A stretch of DNA of 20,467 bases from Hepatobacter sp965661165. GTDB lineage: Bacteria > Pseudomonadota > Alphaproteobacteria > Holosporales > Hepatobacteraceae. Position 1 is the stretch's first letter. Each line of letters begins with the position of its first letter. Under the pieces are notes generated by a model that searched no databases, was not told where the DNA came from, and worked only from the letters and a program-made list of their open reading frames with translations. The translations under genes were made by a program, and so were the position numbers. This document shows, one piece after another, positions 1 through 8,667 of the stretch. The DNA is taken from positions 1-20,467 of the forward strand of contig CBFICL010000022.1 of NCBI GenBank assembly GCA_965661165.1, in the 5' to 3' direction.

Positions 1-315
1 AGGAACCTCCTTAAGGCCGGCGATGTGGGCAGCCCGCAGGCGCCGCTCACCTGAGATGAGTTCAACATCATTGTGTTCGCCATAGCGCGCAATGACGGGG
101 TGCAAAATGCCCTGCGATTTGATAGAAGCGGCCAACTCTGCCAGGGCAGCGTCATCAAAGTTGCGCCTGGGTTGGTATTTGCCCGTCACAAACTGTTCGG
201 GATTGAAATACGTAATTTCGTTGCCAAGGGGCCGGTTGCTTTCATAGGTGTGATCAAGCAGGGCAGACAAACCTTGCCCCAATGTTTTACGCCGCTGCGT
301 TGTGGGATGTGTCAT
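1..315 (-). CDS. parB: Chromosome-partitioning protein ParB, N-terminal part (runs off the left edge)
   Basis: ParB binds centromere-like parS sites, spreads as a CTP-dependent clamp, and works with ParA to segregate the replicated origin. Only the first 105 residues are in the window, in frame to base 1. Visible family hallmarks are the N-terminal LGQGLSALL segment (about residues 12-20), which in this family contacts ParA, the QPRRNFDD segment near residue 50, and the nuclease-fold signature ELISGERRLRAA near residues 87-98. The GERR arginine patch belongs to the CTP-binding motif. The ATG at 315 overlaps the parA stop (ATGA), so translation is probably coupled. The helix-turn-helix and dimerisation domains lie outside. 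Identification is secure from the motifs and the parA neighbour. Confidence 0.95.
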   Translation of the reverse strand, partial: MTHPTTQRRKTLGQGLSALLDHTYESNRPLGNEITYFNPEQFVTGKYQPRRNFDDAALAELAASIKSQGILHPVIARYGEHNDVELISGERRLRAAHIAGLKEVP

Positions 316-1085
316 GGTGCGCACCTTTCACGTTGAATAAATTCTTGCGCCAGAGAAAGATAGGCTTTGGATCCTGAGCAATGCATATCATATAACAGGG
401 CGGGTTTGCCAAAAGACGGGGCTTCGGAAACGCGGATATTCCTAGGTACAAGGGTTTTATACACTTTATGACCAAGATGCTCTTGTGTATCAAGGGCCAC
501 TTGCTGATTGAGCAGGCTGCGTTTTTGATACATGGTCAGCACAATGCCCTGGATATCAAGCCTGGGGTTAATACGCGTACGAATCCGTTCGATGCTTTTC
601 AAAAGGTGCGACAAGCCTTCAAGGGCATAAAATTCACACTGAAGCGGAATCAGCACCTTATGGGCACAGGCCAGCGCATTGAGTGTTAATAGGCCTAAGG
701 ATGGGGGACAATCAATAAAAATGAAATCATACGCATCCGCAATAGGCTGCACCGCCTTTTTGAGCCGTTCATGGCGATCTTGAAGTGCCACCAGCTCCAC
801 TTCTGCCGCAGCTAAATCAGGCACAGCCGGCAACAAGGAAAGGGAGGGCACTTCTGTGGGGTGAATGGCCTGATGAATGGTTTCAGGAGACCACAGAGAA
901 GAATAGCTATTGTGTTCACGACGGTGTGAGGAAAGGCCCAGCCCTGTGCTGGCGTTGCCTTGAGGATCAAAATCAATCAACAGAATCCGTTTTTTTGTTG
1001 CCGCCAACGCGGTGGCAAGGTTGACAGCCGTTGTCGTTTTGCCGACACCACCTTTCTGGTTGGCAAGCGCGATGATGGTGCTCAT
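312..1085 (-). CDS. parA: Chromosome-partitioning ATPase ParA (Soj)
   Basis: This is a deviant-Walker ATPase of 257 residues, the usual size for chromosomal ParA/Soj. It forms ATP-bound dimers on DNA and is stimulated by ParB to move the origin region. The deviant Walker A motif KGGVGKTT lies at residues 11-18 with both signature lysines. The A' segment LLIDFDPQGNAS follows around residue 35, and the Walker B stretch FIFIDCPPSLG is near residue 121. The start ATG at 1085 overlaps the rsmG stop by four bases, and its own stop overlaps the parB start in the same way. The three genes therefore form a tightly coupled rsmG-parA-parB operon, a common chromosomal order in bacteria. Confidence 0.97.
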   Translation of the reverse strand: MSTIIALANQKGGVGKTTTAVNLATALAATKKRILLIDFDPQGNASTGLGLSSHRREHNSYSSLWSPETIHQAIHPTEVPSLSLLPAVPDLAAAEVELVALQDRHERLKKAVQPIADAYDFIFIDCPPSLGLLTLNALACAHKVLIPLQCEFYALEGLSHLLKSIERIRTRINPRLDIQGIVLTMYQKRSLLNQQVALDTQEHLGHKVYKTLVPRNIRVSEAPSFGKPALLYDMHCSGSKAYLSLAQEFIQRERCAP

Positions 1086-1681
1086 GACGCGACCCTTATG
1101 CGAGACAAGTGTAAAATACGGGATTTAGCATGCGTCAAACTGGGGTGATCTGCAAGATCAAAGTGCCAACCCTTCTGCGCATCGGCCACTTCTTTTGACC
1201 ATGATGCCCCCTTAAGACAGAGATAGTGGGTTTCATCTCTCAGGTGTCGCGTTAACAGAGTCAGGGCATCTGGCAAGGGACGAAAAGCTCGGCTGACAAA
1301 AACACTGGCCCCAGGGAGGGTAAGGTTTTCAATGCGCCCCTGATGAAGCGTGACGTGGGTAAGGCCGAGGTGAGATAACGCTTTTTCTAAAAACAGGATT
1401 CGTTTTTCGCGGGGCTCCACAAGGTGAATAGGGCGCGCCTCCATCAGGGCCAGCACAATGCCGGGCAAGCCAGCGCCTGTGCCTATGTCCACAAGGGGGA
1501 AAGATGGGGGCAGATGGCGCGCAAGCTGGGCGCTGTCCATGATGTGTCGTGTGAAAAAAAAATCTTTGTCTTTCAATTCGCCAGGCGCGACGAGATTCAT
1601 GTGTGCGTTCCATCGCTGGATGAGGCTGATATAGCGTTCAAGCTGCTCAGTAACAGAGGGAGAAAAAAAAGAAGATTTCAT
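1082..1681 (-). CDS. rsmG: 16S rRNA (guanine-N7)-methyltransferase RsmG (GidB)
   Basis: RsmG transfers a methyl group from S-adenosylmethionine to N7 of a guanine in the 530 loop of 16S rRNA (G527 in E. coli numbering). The 199-residue length fits the family. The Rossmann-fold SAM site VDIGTGAGLPGI is at about residues 65-76, followed by HLVEPREKRILFLEKA. The family's RHIMDSA motif sits at about residues 45-51. ATG at 1681 is the first start after an A/T-rich region, and no clear Shine-Dalgarno sequence precedes it. It is the first gene of the operon leading into parA-parB. The mnmG gene that often precedes it is absent here; a divergent PAS-protein gene takes that place. Confidence 0.96.
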   Translation of the reverse strand: MKSSFFSPSVTEQLERYISLIQRWNAHMNLVAPGELKDKDFFFTRHIMDSAQLARHLPPSFPLVDIGTGAGLPGIVLALMEARPIHLVEPREKRILFLEKALSHLGLTHVTLHQGRIENLTLPGASVFVSRAFRPLPDALTLLTRHLRDETHYLCLKGASWSKEVADAQKGWHFDLADHPSLTHAKSRILHLSRIRVAS

Positions 1682-1708
1682 GAAAGGTAAAAAAACAGTT
1701 AAATTTTC

Positions 1709-1738
1709 TTGAAATTTATGGAAAAAGAAGGGTAATCT
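1709..1738 (+). promoter_or_regulatory. Possible promoter of the PAS-domain protein gene
   Basis: On the plus strand TTGAAA (1709-1714) is followed after 18 bases by TAATCT (1733-1738). Transcription from it would begin near 1745. The upstream TTG at 1744 would then sit on the transcript end, which favours the ATG at 1807 as the real start of the downstream gene. This is a motif match only. Confidence 0.35.
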
Positions 1739-1741
1739 TAA
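1713..1741 (-). promoter_or_regulatory. Possible promoter of the rsmG-parA-parB operon
   Basis: On the minus strand a -35-like TTAAGA (1741-1736) is followed after 17 bases by a -10-like TAAATT (1718-1713), about 30 bases ahead of the rsmG ATG. Each box matches the sigma-70 consensus at four of six positions. It interleaves with a plus-strand candidate for the divergent gene. This is a motif match only. Confidence 0.3.
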
Positions 1742-1806
1742 GGTTGCGGGAGACGTGCCTTAACAGTGTGCGGTCAGATTTGGCTCCAATCGAAGATAAC
1801 ACAATA

Positions 1807-3978
1807 ATGAGTATCTTATCTGGTGTTTTTTTTCAGCCCTTGTGTTTATGGGTGGGGCGTCTTTTTTCTCTGCGTTTTTCTGCGAGTCAGGGGCTTTGGT
1901 GCTGGTGTAACAGATCTGGGCGCATTTTGGCGGCGTCGCCTTCTTTTGTCCAAGCGTTCGGTCACAATCACGAGCTGGTACTTTGGCACGTGTTGGCTCC
2001 GCATGTTCATCATGAGGATGCCCTGGCGCGCATCAAAGGTCATGTGTCTCACTTTTTTGAGCGCAAAAAAGGCCATCTTTCTTTGACAGAAGTCCTTCCC
2101 TTTCTTGTGTCGATCATGCCTCAAAAATGGTTACGTGCCTTTTTTGTGGTGATTGTTGAAAAGGAGTTGTCTCATCTTAAAGAAAATAGGGCTATGCACA
2201 TCGGGCATGGTGATGCGAACAAAGCGCCTTTCCTGATGTTTCAGGTCCATGTGCCCTCTCAAGAGATCACCTATGGGAATGCCCCATTTCAAGAATTACA
2301 AAAACAGATCACCCTTTCTGCGGCTGGTGAGGGCCTTCCTTTCGGGCAAGATTTTCGTGTGTTTCTTGAGGGGCTGGTAAGCCAAGACACGGCAGGCCGC
2401 CAAACATTTGTGCAGACCGTTCTTGCCCGCAAACGCGCCTTTAATGTGTGCGCGCTACCTGTGCAAGACAAGCATGTGTGGTGTTGGGCTTTTGAGGTCT
2501 CAGATCACCTTGACGCACAAGATCTGGCAGAAAAGCAAAAGCGCCATACAGAGCGCTTGCTTCGCGCGTTGCCTATGGGTGTGGGCATTTTTGATACACA
2601 GCGGCGCCTTGTGTCCTTTAACAGTGCTTTTTCAGGCATGTTCCGTCTTGATGAACAGTGGTTGAATAATCAACCCTTGTGGGAAGAGATTCTTGATTTG
2701 TTTAGAGAAAAGCGGCTTCTTCCTGAAGTGTTAGATTTTGCGTCCTATAAAGAACAATTTCTCCCGCTCTTTTCTGCGATGGAGCGCCCCCCTCATGAAG
2801 AGTTTATTCATCTACCCAATGAGGGCATCGTGCGCATGGTGCTCACCCCCCATCCTTTTTCTGGTTGTCTCGTCTTTTTTGAGGATGTCACGGAAAGGTT
2901 GCGTCTTAAGCGTCGTCGTAATGAGTTGTCCACATTGCTAGAATCTGTGGTGAATCAGTCAGAGGAGGGTGTGCTCATTGTGCTGGCAGATCAACGCGTT
3001 TTTTTGCTCAACCATACGCTGCAATCGTTGTGGCTTTTAGGGGCTGAGACAAGATCGCTTAAGGGGGAAAACATCTTCACCCTCTTTTCGCTGGTGCAAG
3101 ACAAATTTTACTCCTATGCCCACAGGCGCTTTTATCGCAACATGCTGACCTCTTTTTTGGAAAAGCGGCTCACACAAACGGGGTTTATGTTGTGCAAAAA
3201 AAATCGTGTGATCAAGGTGTGTTATGCCCCCTTACCCGATGGCGAACATATGATCCGGTTTTCTGACGTGACCTCTCAACTTGAAACCATTGAGTTAAAA
3301 AAAGAATCATCACGCCTTTTGGCGCTTGAGCGCCTTATTTTCTCAGCGCGCCTTGATAATCTGGTTAAATCTGTCGAGCACCAATCTGTGTATGAGCACG
3401 ACCTTGTGCTGCAATCAGAAGCCCGGAAAGAAACAAAATGGGTGTCATCACAGTTTCTGACAGATGCATTTAAAGATTTGCGTAAGATTTTTTCAGGAGA
3501 TCTGGCCATTTTACGGGACAGTTTTGGGTTTTCAGATATTCTCGATGAGGTGCTTTCGTTGTTTGATGGGCTATTAACAGAAAAAAGACTGCGTCTTCAA
3601 ATGATGGGGGCTTTTGATGTGTGGTTTGTGATGAATCGTGTGCTCTTTACCCAGTTCTTGTGGCGCGCCTTAGGGTATGTTTTTCAAGAGGCAGAGCCTG
3701 GGGCCTTGGTGACGTTGCGCATGACGCGTTCGGGGCGCGGCGTGTCTATGCATATATCCAGTCAGGTGGCCACCAAAGAAACGGACAGTTTATCGCAGCG
3801 TTTTGACACCTTTCGTCCATGGTTTTTGGGCTTTGGGCTGTTGGCGCGCTTTGCGGCCCCCGTTAACTGTCGCTTGGCCATCCACTCTTCTCACAAAGAT
3901 CGTCTTTATTTTTCGTGCCACTTTTCAAAGCAGTCTGTGGAAGCCTTTACAACATCTGCCATGCAACGGGCGAGCTAG
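1807..3978 (+). CDS. Multi-PAS protein with degenerate histidine-kinase-like C-terminus
   Basis: This protein of about 723 residues resembles alphaproteobacterial PAS-containing sensor kinases. An N-terminal PAS-like segment lies at roughly residues 25-85 and a clear PAS domain at about 245-365, with MGVGIFDTQRRLVSFNSAF and a closing VFFEDVTERLRLK. A third PAS-like domain (EEGVLIVLADQRVFLLNHTL) lies at about 380-500. The remainder has the length and order of dimerisation and ATPase domains. I find no H-box histidine in a usual HE context, no N-box asparagine (FLWRALGYVF occupies that place) and no DxGxG. GFGLLARFAAP may be a remnant of the G2 box. It may act as a signal-sensing pseudokinase or scaffold; this is inference. 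ATG 1807 is preferred to TTG 1744 because of the promoter position. No transmembrane helix is obvious after the short N-terminal hydrophobic patch. Confidence 0.75.
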   Translation: MSILSGVFFQPLCLWVGRLFSLRFSASQGLWCWCNRSGRILAASPSFVQAFGHNHELVLWHVLAPHVHHEDALARIKGHVSHFFERKKGHLSLTEVLPFLVSIMPQKWLRAFFVVIVEKELSHLKENRAMHIGHGDANKAPFLMFQVHVPSQEITYGNAPFQELQKQITLSAAGEGLPFGQDFRVFLEGLVSQDTAGRQTFVQTVLARKRAFNVCALPVQDKHVWCWAFEVSDHLDAQDLAEKQKRHTERLLRALPMGVGIFDTQRRLVSFNSAFSGMFRLDEQWLNNQPLWEEILDLFREKRLLPEVLDFASYKEQFLPLFSAMERPPHEEFIHLPNEGIVRMVLTPHPFSGCLVFFEDVTERLRLKRRRNELSTLLESVVNQSEEGVLIVLADQRVFLLNHTLQSLWLLGAETRSLKGENIFTLFSLVQDKFYSYAHRRFYRNMLTSFLEKRLTQTGFMLCKKNRVIKVCYAPLPDGEHMIRFSDVTSQLETIELKKESSRLLALERLIFSARLDNLVKSVEHQSVYEHDLVLQSEARKETKWVSSQFLTDAFKDLRKIFSGDLAILRDSFGFSDILDEVLSLFDGLLTEKRLRLQMMGAFDVWFVMNRVLFTQFLWRALGYVFQEAEPGALVTLRMTRSGRGVSMHISSQVATKETDSLSQRFDTFRPWFLGFGLLARFAAPVNCRLAIHSSHKDRLYFSCHFSKQSVEAFTTSAMQRAS

Positions 3979-4026
3979 CCTCCTTTGTGGGGTGTCTCCT
4001 CAAAAAAAAGATGAAGACTTGGCAGC

Positions 4027-5058
4027 CTAGGATAATGTGGGAATGCCGCGCGTTGTGGAGTGACCAAAAGGCAAGGCGCCTTCTGGGTGCAGTTGGCGGT
4101 AAATGGCGGCAGCGGCTTGCCCAGCTTCGGCAAAGCCCGTAAGGATGAGGGTGCGTTTGTGCGGATAGGAGGCAATGTCACCCACAGCATAAATGCCGTC
4201 TTGGTTGGTTTTGCATGTGGTGGGGTCAACGACAATCTTTTTCTTCTCAAGGTTCAGGTGCCAAGACTCAAGAGGACCCAATTGAGTTTTGAGGCCAAAA
4301 AAAGCCAGCAATATATCTGCCGGCAGCACCGTCTCTTCTCCTTGTAGCGATGTGAGGGTGATGTGAGAGAGGGTGCCATGTTGTGCATCGCCTTTGAGGC
4401 TGGCCAGTTGGTAAGGGGTAAAGAGGGTGATTTTTTTGTCTAAAACGCATGCCTGGAGACGCTCAATGCTTTCGGGCGCGGCCCGCCAGGTATTGCGCCT
4501 GTGGATCAAAGAGACAGATTGAGCATGCTCACACAAAGAGATGGCCCAGTCTACGGCTGAATCGCCGCCGCCGGCAATGACAACATGCTTACCTGAGAAT
4601 CGCTTAGGATCGGTGACGGCATAAAAGACGCTGGTACCTTCAAAGGCTTCAAGATGATCCAGCGGGGGTTTGTGGGGTGCAAAGGCCCCAGCCCCGGCGG
4701 CAATGATGATGGCTTTGGCCTTAATGACAGTGCCGCGATCTGTGCGTATTTGCCACGTCTTCACATCCCGCGCCACAGAAAGCACCGTTTCCCCCAAGTG
4801 AAACGCGGGCTGAAAAGGGTGGGCTTGTGCCAAAAGCTGCTGGATCAGATCGGCGCCCGTGATGGTGGGAAAGCCGGGAATATCATAAATAGGTTTTTCC
4901 GGATACAGTTCTTGGCATTGACCGCCCGCGTGGGGCAGTGTGTCAATGACACAGCAGCGAAGTTTCATCATGCCGCAGGCAAAGACCGAAAACAGGCCAA
5001 CAGGGCCTGCGCCAATGATGGCAACGTCACAAGAGGAGGTGTGATTCACATGATCCAT
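4027..5058 (-). CDS. Ferredoxin--NADP reductase, thioredoxin-reductase-like type
   Basis: This FAD- and NADPH-binding flavoprotein is 343 residues long, typical of the YumC-like ferredoxin-NADP reductase group. It would pass electrons between NADPH and ferredoxin or flavodoxin in the cytoplasm. The FAD-binding DVAIIGAGPVG is at residues 11-21, the NADPH-binding VVIAGGGDSAVDWA near residues 158-171, and the C-terminal FAD motif DGIYAVGDIA near 287-296. The redox CxxC pair of true thioredoxin reductases is absent between the domains, which separates it from TrxB. The GGQCQELYPEKPIYDIPGF segment is typical of this group. It lies 33 bases after the FYDLN-acid gene on the same strand and may share its transcript. 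Its ligand specificity is inferred from family likeness. Confidence 0.9.
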   Translation of the reverse strand: MDHVNHTSSCDVAIIGAGPVGLFSVFACGMMKLRCCVIDTLPHAGGQCQELYPEKPIYDIPGFPTITGADLIQQLLAQAHPFQPAFHLGETVLSVARDVKTWQIRTDRGTVIKAKAIIIAAGAGAFAPHKPPLDHLEAFEGTSVFYAVTDPKRFSGKHVVIAGGGDSAVDWAISLCEHAQSVSLIHRRNTWRAAPESIERLQACVLDKKITLFTPYQLASLKGDAQHGTLSHITLTSLQGEETVLPADILLAFFGLKTQLGPLESWHLNLEKKKIVVDPTTCKTNQDGIYAVGDIASYPHKRTLILTGFAEAGQAAAAIYRQLHPEGALPFGHSTTRGIPTLS

Positions 5059-5091
5059 ATCTGGCAGTTTAGGAAAAAGTGAATCAAAAGG

Positions 5092-5385
5092 CTAGCTGTT
5101 CTCTTCGAGCGGTGTTCCTTCTTTTGAGGAAAAGTCTCTTAAATCAAGCCCATCATCAAGCTCGTTGGTGTCTTCAAGGGAAGGTTCGGGTTCAAAGAAA
5201 CCCTTTGTCTCGAGGGCTTCTTCCTCTTGTGTGGCGTCGTGGGGGGGGGGCTGAATGGTTCCTTTGTCTGCCAAAAGGGAGACCGTCTGGCATTTGGGGC
5301 ATACGGCCGGGACTTTATTCAAATCATAAAAACGTGTGTTACACGCTGAGCAAAAATGTTTTTGTCCGAGATGTGCATGTGTCAT
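5092..5385 (-). CDS. FYDLN-acid family zinc-ribbon-like protein (TIGR02300 type)
   Basis: This small cytoplasmic protein of 97 residues belongs to a family found mainly in alphaproteobacteria, with no established function. The N-terminus has two CxxC knuckles (CSAC and CPKC) flanking the diagnostic FYDLNK, likely a zinc ribbon. The C-terminal half is strongly acidic and low in complexity (rich in Glu and Asp), as the family name implies. The ATG at 5385 is chosen over a start 18 bases upstream because GAGG lies about eight bases before it and the family normally begins just before the LG-K-C segment. The ferredoxin-NADP reductase gene follows at 33 bases. Confidence 0.88.
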   Translation of the reverse strand: MTHAHLGQKHFCSACNTRFYDLNKVPAVCPKCQTVSLLADKGTIQPPPHDATQEEEALETKGFFEPEPSLEDTNELDDGLDLRDFSSKEGTPLEENS

Positions 5386-5601
5386 TGTGAAAACCTCAAT
5401 CAATCAACCAAATAAAATCTAAAAAACCATCAAGCATGGGTCACAAATCATGTGTAAACCTTTTCTGCCTATGTTTTTCATTTCACATATGTTGTTTTTT
5501 TCAAAAAAAGGTTATGTTTGGGTAAATGCCTTTAAAAAGTTTGCGCATGGCCTGTCAGATGCGCGTTTGAGGGTGTTGTCTACATTCGGGCGAAGGAGCA
5601 C

Positions 5602-7371
5602 ATGAACACAGAACAGAAGAGTTTTTTGGCGTTGGACCAAGGAGAAGATTTTGGCGCGCTTTTGGATACGTTTTTCCGAGGGCAAAAATCGCTTGAGCGC
5701 TGTTTAGCAAAAGGGTATATCCGCGAGGTTGGCGATGAGGACGTGCGCGTAGATGTGCGCTCGGAAACAGATGATTATATCTCTGAGGGGTATATTCCTT
5801 TAAAAGAGTTTAAAGGGCATGATGAGCACCTTCCCGTCGTGGGTGATGTGGTGGATGTGTATATCGAGCGTTTTGAAGGGCGTGATGGCGAGATTGTCTT
5901 AAGCTATGAACGCGCAAAGCGTGAGGCGGCCTGGCGCGAGCTTGAAGAAAGCCATGAAAAGAACGAAATTGTGGAAGGTGTGATTTTTGGCCGTGTCCGG
6001 GGTGGTTTTACGGTGAATATCAAGGGCATCGTCGGCTTCTTGCCAGGCAGCCAGATTGACGTGCGGCCTGTGAAAGACTTGGCGCCGCTCATGGATGTGA
6101 AGCTTCAGTTCCGTCTGCTTAAGATGGATCGTTTGCGCAACAACATTGTGGTGTCTCGTCGCGCTGTGATGGAAGATTCGCGCTCAGAAAGCCGGGCAGA
6201 GCTCTTCTCGCGCTTGCAGGAAGGTCAGATTGTGCGTGGTGAGGTTAAAAACATCACAGATTATGGGGCTTTCATTGATCTTGGGGGCGTGGACGGCTTG
6301 TTGCACATCACAGATATTTCGTGGCAACGCATTCAAAACCCACGTGATGTGTTGAGTGTGGGTCAAGAGCTTGATGTGCGGATTATTCGCTTTAATCGTG
6401 AGACGGGTCGTGTGTCTTTGGGGCTTAAGCAGCTTAAGGAAGACCCGTGGGATCGTGTGGCTGAGAAATACCCTGTGGGCAGTCGCGTGAAAGGCCGCGT
6501 GACAAACGTGACCGATTATGGTGCGTTTGTGGAAATTGAATCGGGCATTGAAGGGTTGATCCACGTCTCTGAGATGAGCTGGAGCAAAAAATCCACCCAG
6601 CCCGCGCGCTTGCTGTCAACCTCACAAGAGGTGGAAGTGGAAGTACTCGAGCTTGATCAAGGCCGCAGACGGTTATCTTTGGGCATTAAGCAGTGCCAGC
6701 AAAACCCGTGGGAGGTGATTCAAAAAGATTTCCCCGTGGGCACGGTGTTGGAGCGAAAAGTCCGCGATATTACCGGTTTTGCCTTGTTTGTAGAGGTGTT
6801 TGGTGATGTGGACGGCATTGTGCACGCAGCTGACTTGTCGTGGGACAAAAGTGATGCTGACGCTTTAGCCGCCTATGCCAAGGGGGATCCTATTCGCGTG
6901 AAAGTCTTGCGCGTGGATCCTGAGAAAGAGCAGGTCGTTTTGGGCGTGAAACAGCTTTCGGATGATCCAGAGTCTCACAAGAGAAAATCCCTCCGCAAGG
7001 GGGATATTGTGACCTGTGTGATCACCAAGGTGGTAGATCAGGGCATTGAGGTGTCTTTTGGCGACGATGGGGTGACGGGTTTTATCCGCCGCGGTGACTT
7101 GTCGCGCGACCGCAGTGAGCAGCGGGCAGATCGTTTTGCCGTGGGCGAAAAGGTGGACGCTAAGATTATGTCTCTTGAGGCGGGTTCTTCTGTGTCATTG
7201 TCGATTAAGGCTCGGGAGCTTGAAGAAGAGCGTGAGCTGATGAACAGACATGGTTCGTCGGACAGTGGCGCTACGTTGCGTGAGATCTTGGGTGTGTCTG
7301 CAGGCCTGGCGGATCAAGCATCAAGCGAGACCAAGGATACCAAGGCATCTTCCCCCTCTCCTAAAAAGTAA
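5602..7371 (+). CDS. rpsA: 30S ribosomal protein S1
   Basis: S1 recruits mRNA to the 30S subunit through repeated OB-fold S1 domains. The 589-residue product carries six such domains. Domains 1 and 2 (about residues 29-185) have the diverged ribosome-docking sequence, including GFLPGSQIDVRPV. Domains 3 and 4 are the most canonical, each with TDYGAF and a GL(L/I)H segment. Domains 5 and 6 are weaker. A charged Ser/Lys tail ends the protein. AAGGAG ends only three bases before the ATG, an unusually short spacing; S1 mRNAs are often translated through atypical leaders. The usual alphaproteobacterial neighbours cmk and ihfB are not adjacent. No convincing terminator was seen in 7372-7520. Confidence 0.97.
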   Translation: MNTEQKSFLALDQGEDFGALLDTFFRGQKSLERCLAKGYIREVGDEDVRVDVRSETDDYISEGYIPLKEFKGHDEHLPVVGDVVDVYIERFEGRDGEIVLSYERAKREAAWRELEESHEKNEIVEGVIFGRVRGGFTVNIKGIVGFLPGSQIDVRPVKDLAPLMDVKLQFRLLKMDRLRNNIVVSRRAVMEDSRSESRAELFSRLQEGQIVRGEVKNITDYGAFIDLGGVDGLLHITDISWQRIQNPRDVLSVGQELDVRIIRFNRETGRVSLGLKQLKEDPWDRVAEKYPVGSRVKGRVTNVTDYGAFVEIESGIEGLIHVSEMSWSKKSTQPARLLSTSQEVEVEVLELDQGRRRLSLGIKQCQQNPWEVIQKDFPVGTVLERKVRDITGFALFVEVFGDVDGIVHAADLSWDKSDADALAAYAKGDPIRVKVLRVDPEKEQVVLGVKQLSDDPESHKRKSLRKGDIVTCVITKVVDQGIEVSFGDDGVTGFIRRGDLSRDRSEQRADRFAVGEKVDAKIMSLEAGSSVSLSIKARELEEERELMNRHGSSDSGATLREILGVSAGLADQASSETKDTKASSPSPKK

Positions 7372-7520
7372 GGCGTTTACGGTAGAGAGCTTTTTCCCGC
7401 GGGAGGGCGTGTTAGGCCCTGCATGAGGGGTCTTATGCGCACTTGTGCCTGAGAAACAAGCTTGTGAACCTGTTGGCTTTGTATCTGGCCTGGGGCGTAT
7501 TTGCCTGGCTCTTTTTGAGC

Positions 7521-8570
7521 CTAGGGGTGTGTGCGTCCGTGGCCCTCTTGGGTGGTGAGCACATGGGCAAAAACCACGAGGAACAGGCTGTAAATCACCG
7601 TCCACAGGACTGTGTTGAGTGTGAGGATCAGGCCTAGGCCGAGCATGGCGCGCGCACCCCACATCAGCTGGATAACCTCGCGGCAAAAGAGATAGAGCAA
7701 GACGATTACGCCACTGCCTAAAAACACGAGGCCCGTCGCACGCCGTGCCTTTTTGAAGGCCAGCGCAAAGGGGAAGGGGTGTTTGTGGGCGATATACACC
7801 AGGCTCAAGATGAGCCGCGCGATCACATAAAGCCCGATGACCGTGAGCGTGCCCTCCAGAATATAGTGGAAGACGCGTCCCCAAAAAATGTGGGGAATGA
7901 TGTTTTGAAACACGTACCCTGCACCCTTAATGCCTACCTGGCAAGCCCCAATGTTGACTTCGTGCTGATGAATGGTGTCCCCACGGTCAATGCTTTGGGT
8001 GGAGAGATAGGTGGGCGGTAGCTGCGGCCCCTGGTTCGCCTTTGTGCGTAACGCGATCACCTGCGTGGGCCGCTGGCACACATCGTGCGGGCACGATTCT
8101 TTCACCAGATGACCGACAGACCCTAAGGCAGAGAGCACCACCAAGCCCAACAGCCACAAACGATTTTGCTTTGACAAAGACCACAGCTGGTCATGGGCAA
8201 GGGGTTCTTTGGTATGAAACCATGCAAAAACCTGGCGCGCAACCAGGGTAAAGAGCCCCCACGAAAACACAAGCCACGCAGCCAGCATCCCCCACGCCTT
8301 CCATGAGGCGGGCATATCAAGCCCCGGGGTCAACAGCGCAAAGGGCCATGTGATATCAAAAGGGGGCGCGCCTATGAGCCCATAAAGGGCCAAGGCCAGC
8401 GGGAGCAACAAGCCGTACGAGATCAGCAAAATGCGCATCAGCGGATACCACGCATCTTCGAGGTAAAAAAAGACCAGCCTGAACACCCGGGTTAGCGAGA
8501 GCCCGTGGCTGCACAAAGGGCATCGGTTGCCATTGGTGGCCTTGTCTTTGGGGGGTAAAAAAGTGTTCAA
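7521..8570 (-). CDS. Polytopic membrane protein of unknown function (third of three paralogues)
   Basis: I do not recognise this family. The 349-residue product has about six hydrophobic helices in two groups: near residues 45-66, 93-115 and 137-153, then 237-258, 277-297 and 306-335. A soluble loop of about 80 residues with several cysteines separates them. One CPLC pair lies near residue 18. The 3 + loop + 3 layout, a shared LYV--R segment opening the second half and a basic amphipathic stretch before the fifth helix suggest common descent with the next gene upstream. The start is a TTG with AAAGGA about seven bases before it; ATG at residue 45 is an alternative but would remove the cysteine pair. 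A small GGCTC/GAGCC hairpin overlaps the stop codon, without a U-tract. Confidence 0.7.
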   Translation of the reverse strand: MNTFLPPKDKATNGNRCPLCSHGLSLTRVFRLVFFYLEDAWYPLMRILLISYGLLLPLALALYGLIGAPPFDITWPFALLTPGLDMPASWKAWGMLAAWLVFSWGLFTLVARQVFAWFHTKEPLAHDQLWSLSKQNRLWLLGLVVLSALGSVGHLVKESCPHDVCQRPTQVIALRTKANQGPQLPPTYLSTQSIDRGDTIHQHEVNIGACQVGIKGAGYVFQNIIPHIFWGRVFHYILEGTLTVIGLYVIARLILSLVYIAHKHPFPFALAFKKARRATGLVFLGSGVIVLLYLFCREVIQLMWGARAMLGLGLILTLNTVLWTVIYSLFLVVFAHVLTTQEGHGRTHP

Positions 8571-8667
8571 CGCCTCGTCCTTTCCCCCCCCTTATTGTGT
8601 GTCCCCCCTTTTGATGTTGTGTTTCCTGGTTGTGGGCCCTCGGCATGGAAGGGCCTGAGTTTTAAGG

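Noticed and set aside
4654..5082. 142-residue plus-strand open frame opposite the ferredoxin reductase gene
   Set aside because: It lies wholly over a gene with clear nucleotide-binding motifs and shows no domain of its own; a complementary-strand shadow.
5079..5390. 103-residue plus-strand open frame opposite the FYDLN-acid gene
   Set aside because: The opposite strand carries the recognised zinc-ribbon family; the plus frame has no family features.
8600..8667. Hairpin GGCCCT/AGGGCC after the tailed membrane-protein gene as a terminator
   Set aside because: The stem is short and no U-tract follows on the minus strand; the next gene follows within 97 bases and may be co-transcribed.
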